Below are positions 54,837 through 62,882 of a stretch of 64,000 nt of DNA, piece by piece. The notes under the pieces are model-generated. The model was not told where the DNA came from, did no database searches, and was given only the letters and a program-made list of their open reading frames with translations. A program made the position numbers and the translations under genes. Positions within the stretch are counted from its first letter, which is position 1, and each line of letters opens with the position of its first letter. The DNA is from Paenibacillus chondroitinus NBRC 15376 (GTDB lineage Bacteria > Bacillota > Bacilli > Paenibacillales > NBRC-103111), in NCBI RefSeq assembly GCF_004000765.1, contig NZ_BILW01000003.1, positions 62,001-126,000 of the forward strand, written 5' to 3'.

Positions 54837-56177
54837 TTATAGAAAATCAACTGTAAAATACTGTGCTATTTTATTTAGATACCACTGATCCTTCGTAATC
54901 CACGTATCACCGGACGGCATGTAAGCAATAAAATTGGCCAATGTCTGAGAGCGATCCTCGATCTCCTTTGCTTCCCTTGCTTCTGAGGAGGACATCGTGC
55001 TGTCCATATGAAAGGCAACGACACCATGAATATATAGATCCTTACTGCCATTTTGCATAGAAAAGATCATGCTTGTGCTGTATCCTTCGACATGCGTATG
55101 TTTGGCAGGCGTATCACGGGTTGGATTGTCGCGCCCGGCATTCCAGTTATTGTGAACCATGGAGACGTATTTATCGAGCGCTTCATCTGTGGCTTGTTGA
55201 TGAATATATACCTCCGGCTTTGGTTCAGCATTGAAATCCGACTCTAAGCTCTCGATGCGCCTATCGAGAAACGCTAAGTTGTCTGAAACTTCCTTCAAAG
55301 GGAAGGCTCCTAAATCCTCAGCTTTTACAAACAGGAACGTATTTAAATAATCTTGAAGCTGAGGAGCCAGTCGGGCAAGCGTTGCATCTTGTGCGATTCG
55401 GCTGTTCAACCTTTTCACCTCTTGAAGAATGTTCTTCGAGAAGTCCAGAACGTAAGACTCCATCTCTTCAATGGCGGCCATATCTATAGTCAAAAGCGCA
55501 TCCGGCTTGGATAAAGAAGCCATCGAATAATAATTCAGTAGCCGTGTTTTCATATCACCGGGAAAAATGTGCATGTGCGTTCGCAGATCTTCCAAGCGCG
55601 GCAGTATATCTTCCTTACTTGTATGATCCTCAACTGTATCATAAAAAATATCCGTCTCCCCGTCGTCATTGGAAACCGTTGGGTCCAGGTACAGCTTTTG
55701 CAGGACATTGCTCGCAAGTTGGCTGATTTGGTCTCGGGACTGCTCCCATTTATCTTTCGCTAACTGCACGGTAAAGTCCGCTTCATCTATTTCCTGCTCC
55801 AATATCGCATTAAACGTAGAAGGATTCACGCGTGCATTTGCTTTCGCCGAAAGGATTTGGCTCTTCATCCCGATCAGCTCGAAAGCCTGCAATAAGTCGC
55901 TTGTCGTTGCGCTGCGTTTCAAACTATCGCTGTACTGGGCTACTAATTTTCGTTGAATAGCAGGCTGCCCAATCGACGTGGTTGGCGCTGCCACCTGCGA
56001 CATCATACGCGCCACTTCTTTATTGCCAATTGTTCTCTGAAGCTGAAGAACAGAGGAGACATTCATCGGCATACGCATGGAAGAAGATGGCTGATCCGCC
56101 ATTTTTGAAGATGGAGACTGCTTCTCCAACGAAGTACTGCTCGCTCGGGTTGATTTCGAAGATGCATGGGCTTGCAT
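54837..56177 (-). CDS. Unknown protein with N-terminal LQRTIGN motif
   Basis: 446 residues from the ATG at 56177 (AAGGAGG 11 bases upstream); no signal peptide. Residues 1-45 are Ser/Met-rich and look disordered. LQLQRTIGNKEVARMM (about 44-59) and the following AIQRK resemble the N-terminal leader found in DUF4157-type and polymorphic-toxin-like proteins linked to contractile injection systems. About 90-310 is predicted helical. The last 120 residues (KHTHVEGYSTSMIFSM, DLYIHGVVAFHMDS, SGDTWITKDQWYL) form a separate beta-rich domain that I do not recognise. A second LQRTxGN protein lies 1.6 kb away. Possible secreted effector; no cognate machinery in view. Confidence 0.6.
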   Translation of the reverse strand: MQAHASSKSTRASSTSLEKQSPSSKMADQPSSSMRMPMNVSSVLQLQRTIGNKEVARMMSQVAAPTTSIGQPAIQRKLVAQYSDSLKRSATTSDLLQAFELIGMKSQILSAKANARVNPSTFNAILEQEIDEADFTVQLAKDKWEQSRDQISQLASNVLQKLYLDPTVSNDDGETDIFYDTVEDHTSKEDILPRLEDLRTHMHIFPGDMKTRLLNYYSMASLSKPDALLTIDMAAIEEMESYVLDFSKNILQEVKRLNSRIAQDATLARLAPQLQDYLNTFLFVKAEDLGAFPLKEVSDNLAFLDRRIESLESDFNAEPKPEVYIHQQATDEALDKYVSMVHNNWNAGRDNPTRDTPAKHTHVEGYSTSMIFSMQNGSKDLYIHGVVAFHMDSTMSSSEAREAKEIEDRSQTLANFIAYMPSGDTWITKDQWYLNKIAQYFTVDFL

Positions 56178-56418
56178 ACGGTTTCGAGCCTCCTTAGTGC
56201 TGATTAACAATGAATCTGATAATAATTATAATACTACAATTTACCACGGTGGAGATTGGTAGAATTGATTGGCAGCCTCGCGGGTGTGATAGGTTGGTTT
56301 TAAGCCTTGATTTACGAAGCTCTTGCTGTTAACAAGTGATAGTAATTACCGAAAATGATTTCAGCTCTCGGCTCTTCGAACTGCTACTTTAAGCTTATGT
56401 AAATTTTCCCATACCCTA

Positions 56419-56448
56419 TTGTCCCGTTCTGGCGCACTTCTATATAAT
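56419..56448 (+). promoter_or_regulatory. Sigma-A promoter of the phytase-like esterase gene
   Basis: TTGTCC (56419-56424), 18 bp, perfect TATAAT (56443-56448), 50 bp before the GTG start. Confidence 0.6.
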
Positions 56449-56497
56449 GAGAGTGTCATCGTTACGGATGGATGAAATTGGGAGAGAAGGTGTTGAC

Positions 56498-57751
56498 GTG
56501 AAGGTAAGAAAGCTCATATCCGCAAGTGCTGTCGCCGGTTTGTTGCTGGCCTCCGCACCATTCACTGCCGCTTCGGCCGCTACGACGGAACCAGGTGGAC
56601 AAGCTCCAATGACGGAAGGCCAACAACCGAAAGCAGCGAACCCTCATAAGCAAGCGAAGCATGCTGTGAATCACACGGTCGGACAACTTACGTTTATTGG
56701 TGAGCAACGAATCGGAAACGATCTGAAGTTCGAGGAAACGCTTGTTGGCGGATTATCCGGTATTGATTACAACCCAAGAACGCATCAATGGATTCTGATC
56801 AGTGACGATCGTTCAGACAACGCGCCTGCTCGTTTTTACACTGCGAAGCTGAAATACGATACCAAAAGCTTTTATGGCGTCGAACTAACCGGTATGACAG
56901 AGTTCAAACAAGAGGATGGCACAACTTATCCGAACAAAAAAGATTACACGGCTAATCAGCGAGGCATCGTCCCTGATCTGGAATCGATCCGCTTTGATCC
57001 TAACGGCAAATCGGTCTGGTATACGAGCGAAGGTGATCGTACGCTGAACTTGAACCCTTTCATCCGCCAAGCGACATTAAAGGGCAAATACTTGTCTTCC
57101 ATCCTGACTCCTAAAGCTTTCCAAATCGATGCCAGTAGCGGCAGCTCCACACAGAAAGGTTTCCGCAACAATCTCGCTCTGGAAGGAAGCAGCTTTTCCC
57201 CGGACGGAAAATACTACTTTACATCCATGGAAGCCGCTCTTTACCAGGATGGCGAAATCTCGACGGTGGATGCTGGTTCATATTCCCGAATAACGAAATA
57301 CAATCGGAGCGGCGACATCATCGCGCAGTATGCTTATCCGATTGATGCCATCCCGGCTAAACCCGGACAAGGCAAAAGCGCCGATAACGGCGTTTCGGAA
57401 ATGCTTGCGATTAATGATCACCAGTTCCTCATCTTAGAACGTTCCGGTGTGCAAGCCGCCGACGGCAATTATTCCAATTATATTCGCATCTATGAAGCGG
57501 ATGCCGCTCAAGCGACGAATGTGAATAACCTTGATTCTTTAACGTCCGGCCAATATACACCTCTTACAAAGAAGCTAGTGCTGGATCTTAATACATTAGG
57601 CCTGCCGAAACTTGACAATGTGGAAGGTATAGCATGGGGACCGAAACTCCAAAACGGGCACGACAGCCTTGTTCTTGTCTCTGACAACAACTTTGGCGCT
57701 TCGCAAGTGACACAGCTTCTAGCCTTCGACGTTTCACCCGAGAAGAAATGA
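56498..57751 (+). CDS. Secreted phytase-like esterase domain protein
   Basis: 417 residues from the GTG at 56498 (GAGAGAAGG upstream). Signal peptide VAGLLLASAPFTAASA. The body is the Phytase-like beta propeller (esterase-like activity of phytase family): GGLSGIDYNPRTHQWILISDDR, DLESIRFDPNGKSVWYTSEGDR, NLALEGSSFSPDGKYYF-type repeats and VEGIAWGPKL. Such proteins are phosphoesterase-like, often Ca-binding, and secreted. It sits on the opposite strand between the two LQRTxGN genes and ends in a terminator. Confidence 0.88.
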   Translation: MKVRKLISASAVAGLLLASAPFTAASAATTEPGGQAPMTEGQQPKAANPHKQAKHAVNHTVGQLTFIGEQRIGNDLKFEETLVGGLSGIDYNPRTHQWILISDDRSDNAPARFYTAKLKYDTKSFYGVELTGMTEFKQEDGTTYPNKKDYTANQRGIVPDLESIRFDPNGKSVWYTSEGDRTLNLNPFIRQATLKGKYLSSILTPKAFQIDASSGSSTQKGFRNNLALEGSSFSPDGKYYFTSMEAALYQDGEISTVDAGSYSRITKYNRSGDIIAQYAYPIDAIPAKPGQGKSADNGVSEMLAINDHQFLILERSGVQAADGNYSNYIRIYEADAAQATNVNNLDSLTSGQYTPLTKKLVLDLNTLGLPKLDNVEGIAWGPKLQNGHDSLVLVSDNNFGASQVTQLLAFDVSPEKK

Positions 57752-57768
57752 AAATCGCTGTAGAAAAA

Positions 57769-57792
57769 AGACCGCATCCGGCGGTCTCTTTT
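57769..57792. terminator. Bidirectional terminator
   Basis: AGACCGC / GCGGTCT stem; TCTTTTTC on the plus strand and TTTTTTC on the minus strand, between convergent genes. Confidence 0.85.
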
Positions 57793-57796
57793 TCAT

Positions 57797-59113
57797 TTAT
57801 AGGCGCTCGAATTTCTTAACTCCCTTCGGAAGTGGGACATTCGCGGGATTCGGCTCCTCCCTCTTATCCGGTACGATCCGTCCATCCACGAGAATCGCCA
57901 TATAAATCGTATTCGGATTCAGTTTAGAAGGAGGTTCCGCGGTTTCGATCTTATTGAAGAATAATTTCCCACCTAATTCCCACAAAGGTAGACCGTCACC
58001 TTGCACGGCAGTACCCACCATCTTTGTAAAATCTCCAACCTTGCCATCGGATGCTACATCTACACCTCTAAGCATACTTGGCGTAAGCGGCGTATTTTGA
58101 CCATGTCGCATATTCACCTTACCGGTCTCCCCAACGGGCATGTCTCCAGTGACATCGACAGTAGCAAAACCGCCTAATGCTGACTCAAGCATATTTACAA
58201 TATTTTCCCATTCCTCATCTGCATCGGGAGGATAGACCGTAAGAAACTTGTCGATAGGTTTAGGAGTTGGAGTAATATCGAACTTATGGTAGACCTCCCA
58301 ACTTTTAAGCAATGGACTGACCATCTGTGCAATATCCAACCTCTGGCTGGCGTCACCGGAGCCAACATGTGCTTTCCAACTTACGTGTGCAATCGTACCA
58401 TTCCCCCATGACATATAATTGCGATCTTGCTTGTACCCACTCTTCTTCAAATATTCGTCCATCGTCTCAGAAGCTTTCATTTCTTTCTTCTCTTCCACGA
58501 TCTCCTGTTGCCTTGTCAAAGGAGCAATGACTTCTCTTTTGCTAAATGCCTCTGCACGACGGCGTCCATCTCGACCATCCGATGGTGCCTCTGCTTCTAG
58601 AATGACAGCTCTTCTCTGCTTGATACTCTCCAAAATCTCATTCACTTTAAGTAGTTTTGCCGGGTCCTTCTTCTTCAATTTCTTATTGCTCTCTCTCAGG
58701 TTGTAGCTAGCACGCCATTCTCCAAGAATATGTTCGATCTTCGTTAATTGCTCTTTCTGAGCTGCATAATCCGTATTGCCTAACTTCTCGTAGACGACGA
58801 GCGCATCGCCGAGATTGCCCCACGAAGTCTTACCTAATCCAAACTTGGTGCCGGCTTTCAGCCCATCGCTCTCCAAATCCTGTTTCGTTGGCAGACCTGG
58901 TGCCCTTTGCACGACAATTTCCGTTGGCTCTGCAGAAAGCTGCATGTTTCTTTGCAGCAACTCTCCTACTCTTCGATTTCCCAGTGTCCGCTGCAGCTGC
59001 ATCCAATGGCCAGTTGTTGCGCTGCGCTCCACCTTGGGAACTGCTCGTTCGCCGCTTTCGCTATCCTTTTTTTGCACGCTCCGCATTGGAGCCTGCGAAC
59101 GCATTCCTGTCAT
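57797..59113 (-). CDS. Unknown protein with N-terminal LQRTLGN motif
   Basis: 438 residues from the ATG at 59113 (AAAGGGCGG upstream); a longer frame to 59215 lacks a ribosome site. No signal peptide. Residues 1-37 are polar; MQLQRTLGNRRVGELLQ (38-54) and EIVVQRAPG repeat the leader seen in the protein at 54.8-56.2 kb. A charged helical part follows (KEQLTKIEHILGEWR ... KKEMKASETMDEYL), then a C-terminal domain with VDVTGDMPVGETGKVNMRHG. No catalytic motif recognised. The two proteins share the leader but not the C-terminal part, a pattern seen in effector families. Confidence 0.6.
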   Translation of the reverse strand: MTGMRSQAPMRSVQKKDSESGERAVPKVERSATTGHWMQLQRTLGNRRVGELLQRNMQLSAEPTEIVVQRAPGLPTKQDLESDGLKAGTKFGLGKTSWGNLGDALVVYEKLGNTDYAAQKEQLTKIEHILGEWRASYNLRESNKKLKKKDPAKLLKVNEILESIKQRRAVILEAEAPSDGRDGRRRAEAFSKREVIAPLTRQQEIVEEKKEMKASETMDEYLKKSGYKQDRNYMSWGNGTIAHVSWKAHVGSGDASQRLDIAQMVSPLLKSWEVYHKFDITPTPKPIDKFLTVYPPDADEEWENIVNMLESALGGFATVDVTGDMPVGETGKVNMRHGQNTPLTPSMLRGVDVASDGKVGDFTKMVGTAVQGDGLPLWELGGKLFFNKIETAEPPSKLNPNTIYMAILVDGRIVPDKREEPNPANVPLPKGVKKFERL

Positions 59114-59318
59114 TCGAACCGCCCTTTCAGGATGGGAGTATATGGTAGTCAATATCTTTACTATACCATATCCTGCAAAGACCGTTTCCCCCATGATCAA
59201 CGTGCCATTGAACATTGTTGGAACTTTAGATGTTTAATTGCAGACTATCAATCATCCAGGCAATTGCTTTGTAAGGTTTCCCTATCCCCTTTTCTCCATT
59301 CATAAATTTCCAGATTAT

Positions 59319-59357
59319 GAAAAAGGAGTACCGACAGTTGTCAGTACTCCTTTTTCA
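59319..59357 (-). terminator. Intrinsic terminator of the UvrA-like / acyltransferase operon
   Basis: GAAAAAGGAGTAC / GTACTCCTTTTTC stem with GACA/TGTC continuing inward; a T tract on the minus strand. Confidence 0.85.
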
Positions 59358-59384
59358 TATCTGCATCTAACTTAGAATGAACTT

Positions 59385-60527
59385 TCATTTTTCGTAGGAT
59401 ACGTTGCCAAACTCACCGCACAAATCAAGGAAGATCCCATTCATATCAAATATCTCTTTATCTTCCTCTACATATTGAAGAACCTGTTTCCTTAGTGAGG
59501 TGTCAGCTTTCGCGTCTTTGACCTCTGTTAATTCATTAAACACAAAATTCCATAGGAAACGCACGGATCCCGCTGTCGGATACAGGTAGAATTGCTCTTG
59601 GAACTTTAAGATATTGCTCGTAGGCGGCAGCATCTCCCGAAGTTGGGGAGTAAAGAGCCATGTATGGCAAACCATGCCTTTATATTTGACTTCTGGAAAG
59701 TAGGTCGCAAAAAATTCCTTCGCTTTTAAATAAGTGTCTTTGATAGACTCCATGTTAAAAGCAGTATCTCTTGGGATGTGGATTTCAAGCAACGTATCAT
59801 CTTTGTCCAGCACTTTTTCCCATTCATCTCTGTTAAGCTTAACTTGCTCCTGAAGTCCTTTGCCAATAGGCGTAATAGGATGTCCGATGTAAAACTCTTC
59901 CGTTTCCGTATATTCCGTTACAAAACCATCGGTTGTCTTCTCTTTTTTACATACGCCTTGCATATCGCCGTTTGCTCGCAGTTCCATTCCTTCACCGCAT
60001 AAAAGTAAAAATCTTTCTTCCTTCGCGTTGTAAAAGCCTTTGACGACGCCGGAAAATTTCGCAGCCAGGAATTGCATCCCGCCGATTCGGAACATTCTGG
60101 CTTCAAGATGTCTCCAGATCCAGCTGAAATTTCTAATGGCATAATATCCCACCAGATTATAGGCATTTTGTACCCATACGCCGATATCCCTCAAAGTTTC
60201 AACGAATAATTCCTCACTCAACCCCCACTCAGCATACTTCTGCTCGGCTAGGGGCAATCTTTGCAAGGCGGCATGCAGATAAAACAGGGAAGCTTCATTC
60301 CCAAAGGTTTCTTCTACATAAGGGTCAATCGTTAACGGTTCCCAAACCGTTGTCCAGTGACCACTTTCAATTGTATTTTTGTAAAAATCCATATAAATAT
60401 CTAATAGTTTGTGATCCTTGTTCAGCTTATTAGCGATCTCCACCAATAGTTCGGTTGCCCCTTCAGGCATCAATATTTTCCTGCAGTATTGCTGTGTTAA
60501 TTCTTTTGATAGTAACAAAAGTTCCAT
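59385..60527 (-). CDS. NAT_N / GNAT_C acyltransferase-domain protein (DUF5596 type)
   Basis: 380 residues. The N-terminal part (about 1-145) has the NAT_N pattern WGLSEELFVETLRDIGVW then WRHLEARMFRIGGMQFLA; the C-terminal part (about 145-300) the GNAT_C pattern LLEIHIPRDTAFNMES, AKEFFATYFPE, HTWLFTPQL, LPPTSNILKFQ. Cytoplasmic. These two-part proteins are annotated as acyltransferases; the substrate is not known. It follows the UvrA-like gene by 43 bp and closes with a terminator, so it is probably part of that operon. Confidence 0.82.
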   Translation of the reverse strand: MELLLLSKELTQQYCRKILMPEGATELLVEIANKLNKDHKLLDIYMDFYKNTIESGHWTTVWEPLTIDPYVEETFGNEASLFYLHAALQRLPLAEQKYAEWGLSEELFVETLRDIGVWVQNAYNLVGYYAIRNFSWIWRHLEARMFRIGGMQFLAAKFSGVVKGFYNAKEERFLLLCGEGMELRANGDMQGVCKKEKTTDGFVTEYTETEEFYIGHPITPIGKGLQEQVKLNRDEWEKVLDKDDTLLEIHIPRDTAFNMESIKDTYLKAKEFFATYFPEVKYKGMVCHTWLFTPQLREMLPPTSNILKFQEQFYLYPTAGSVRFLWNFVFNELTEVKDAKADTSLRKQVLQYVEEDKEIFDMNGIFLDLCGEFGNVSYEK

Positions 60528-60570
60528 GAATGTACACCTCTCCTAGTAAACAATAACAAAATAAGCTATG

Positions 60571-62829
60571 TTAAGTTCTCAAGTATTTCCCCGTAATCGA
60601 GTGCTCCGCATGGATAATCTGCTGAGGTGTTCCTTCGAACACCACTTGACCGCCATTGCTTCCTCCATCCGGCCCCATATCGATGATCCAATCCGCTTGA
60701 CTGATCACATCCAGATTGTGCTCGATGACGATGACCGTATTACCAGCATCCACTAGTCGGTTCATAATCCCCAGAAGATGACCGATATCGGACATATGTA
60801 AGCCGGTTGTAGGCTCGTCCATCACATAGATGCTGCCCTTTTTATGCAGTTCGCTGGCTAATTTAATACGTTGGCATTCCCCGCCTGAGAGCGTGCTGAG
60901 CGGCTGACCGAGTGTAATATAGTTTAACCCCACATCACTCATTGCCTGGAGCTTGCGGACAACCTCTTTAAGCTCAAAAAACTCCAAAGCCTGCTCTACC
61001 GTCATCTCCAGCACTTCAGCAATGGATTTACCGTTCAGCTTGTAGGCAAGTACTTCTTCTTTAAATCTTTTCCCCCCACACACTTCGCATGGCAGCTTCA
61101 CGCTATCGAGGAAAGCGAGGTCTGTGTACACAACACCTAACCCTTGGCAGTTCTCGCATGCGCCTTTGGAGTTGAAGCTGAACAAGCCTTGGTTCACCTT
61201 GTTTGCAGAAGCAAAAGCCTTGCGCACATCATCCATAATCCCCGTATACGTTGCGGGATTCGAGCGGGTTGACACGCCAACGGCCGATTGGTCGATGACG
61301 ATGGCATCCGTATGCTCGCTGAGAAATATCTCGTTAATCAGCGTACTTTTGCCTGAACCGGCAACCCCCGTAACAACGGTCAGCACACCGGTTGGAATAT
61401 CGACAGTCACGTTCTGCAAGTTGTGTAAGGAGGCATTCTTGATCGACAGCTGGCCGGATGGCTGTCTGCAAACGTGTTTCAGCTGGAGCGGCCTCTTCAT
61501 ATGCGTACCCGTCAGGGTGCCGGACGCCAATAGGCCTTGATAGCTGCCTTCATACATAATCGTACCGCCGCGGCTGCCGGCATGCGGCCCAACGTCAACG
61601 ATATGATCTGCGATTTTAATCACATCCGGATCATGCTCCACGACGATCACCGTATTTCCCTTGTCCCGCAGCTTCTGGAGCAATTCATTAAGCCGGTGCA
61701 CATCACGGGGATGCAAGCCAACGCTTGGCTCATCGAAGATGTACGTGACATCCACCAGACTACCGCTCAAGTGCTTTACCATCTTCACCCGCTGCGACTC
61801 ACCGCCGGACAATGTGTCCGTCTCGCGATCCAGCGTCAAGTAGTCAAGCCCGATATCCACCAGATGCTGCAGCCGCTCCGTGAGCGACTTGACGACCGGT
61901 GCGGCAACCGCATCGTCGATTTCCCGAATGACGCGAATAAGCTGTCCGACCTCCATGGAGGAGAGATCGGCTATGTTGCGTCCATTGATTTTGCAATTCA
62001 GCGCAGCTTGGCTGAGTCTGGCGCCGTGACAACTGTAGCAGGTCCCTTCTGAAATGTACGGAGTTACAGCTTTCTGTGTGCGCTCGGACATCGTTTTCAA
62101 ATCCCGCTTGATATACTTATTCGTGAACTTCTCGAAGACACCTTCCACTGTAATATTGACAGCCTTGCCGGCGAATTGCATCTCTACTTTCCTAGCTTTG
62201 CTGTACAACAGTTGATCCAGTTCCGCTTCCGAATAATCGCTCAGCTTCTTGTCGGGATCGAAGGCCCCCGTCTGGATAATCATCGACCAATCCATGCTGT
62301 TCACGGAATAATCCGGCAGCATAATGGCTCCTTCATTCAAGGACTTGGACTTATCCAGCGCTTTGCTTATGTCAATGCCCAGCCTGCGGCCAATCCCGTT
62401 ACATTCAGGACACATCCCCTGCGGATCGTTAAACGAGAACATGTTGGATTGTCCAATAGGGGGTTGACCTACTCGGGAGAACAGAAGTCGGAGAATGGGA
62501 GAAATATCGGTAATCGTGCCCATCGTGGAATGAGATCCGCCGCCTAGACGCTTCTGATCCACAATAACAGCCATGCTCAAGTTCTCTATTGCGTCTGTAT
62601 CCGGCTGCGGATAACGAGGGAGGAAATTCCGCACGAACAAGCTGAAATTTTCATTCAGCAGTCGTGTGGATTCTGCAGCTATCGTATCGAATACGATAGA
62701 TGACTTGCCGGATCCGGATACCCCGGTGAAGATCGAGATCTTCCGCTTGGGAATGCGCAAGGAAACGTTCTTGAGATTATTCTCCCTTGCTCCTGAGATG
62801 ACAATATACTCCTGGTGGAAATCGCTCAT
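60571..62829 (-). CDS. Short UvrA-like ABC ATPase (excinuclease/drug-resistance type)
   Basis: 752 residues from the ATG at 62829 (GGAAGG upstream). Two ABC modules: Walker A GVSGSGKSS near 40 and GVAGSGKST near 470; signatures LSGGESQR and LSGGECQR; zinc clusters CPECNGIG, CYSCHGA and CENCQGLG/CEVCGG. UvrA proper is about 940-950 residues; this one is some 190 shorter, consistent with the class that lacks the UvrB-binding/insertion domains and is linked to resistance against DNA-binding drugs rather than general repair. Possible operon with the membrane protein upstream and the acyltransferase downstream. Confidence 0.9.
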   Translation of the reverse strand: MSDFHQEYIVISGARENNLKNVSLRIPKRKISIFTGVSGSGKSSIVFDTIAAESTRLLNENFSLFVRNFLPRYPQPDTDAIENLSMAVIVDQKRLGGGSHSTMGTITDISPILRLLFSRVGQPPIGQSNMFSFNDPQGMCPECNGIGRRLGIDISKALDKSKSLNEGAIMLPDYSVNSMDWSMIIQTGAFDPDKKLSDYSEAELDQLLYSKARKVEMQFAGKAVNITVEGVFEKFTNKYIKRDLKTMSERTQKAVTPYISEGTCYSCHGARLSQAALNCKINGRNIADLSSMEVGQLIRVIREIDDAVAAPVVKSLTERLQHLVDIGLDYLTLDRETDTLSGGESQRVKMVKHLSGSLVDVTYIFDEPSVGLHPRDVHRLNELLQKLRDKGNTVIVVEHDPDVIKIADHIVDVGPHAGSRGGTIMYEGSYQGLLASGTLTGTHMKRPLQLKHVCRQPSGQLSIKNASLHNLQNVTVDIPTGVLTVVTGVAGSGKSTLINEIFLSEHTDAIVIDQSAVGVSTRSNPATYTGIMDDVRKAFASANKVNQGLFSFNSKGACENCQGLGVVYTDLAFLDSVKLPCEVCGGKRFKEEVLAYKLNGKSIAEVLEMTVEQALEFFELKEVVRKLQAMSDVGLNYITLGQPLSTLSGGECQRIKLASELHKKGSIYVMDEPTTGLHMSDIGHLLGIMNRLVDAGNTVIVIEHNLDVISQADWIIDMGPDGGSNGGQVVFEGTPQQIIHAEHSITGKYLRT

Positions 62830-62882
62830 GCTAACATCCTTCCTATAGCAAAATTTTCTACCTATACACTCATTGTACCATT

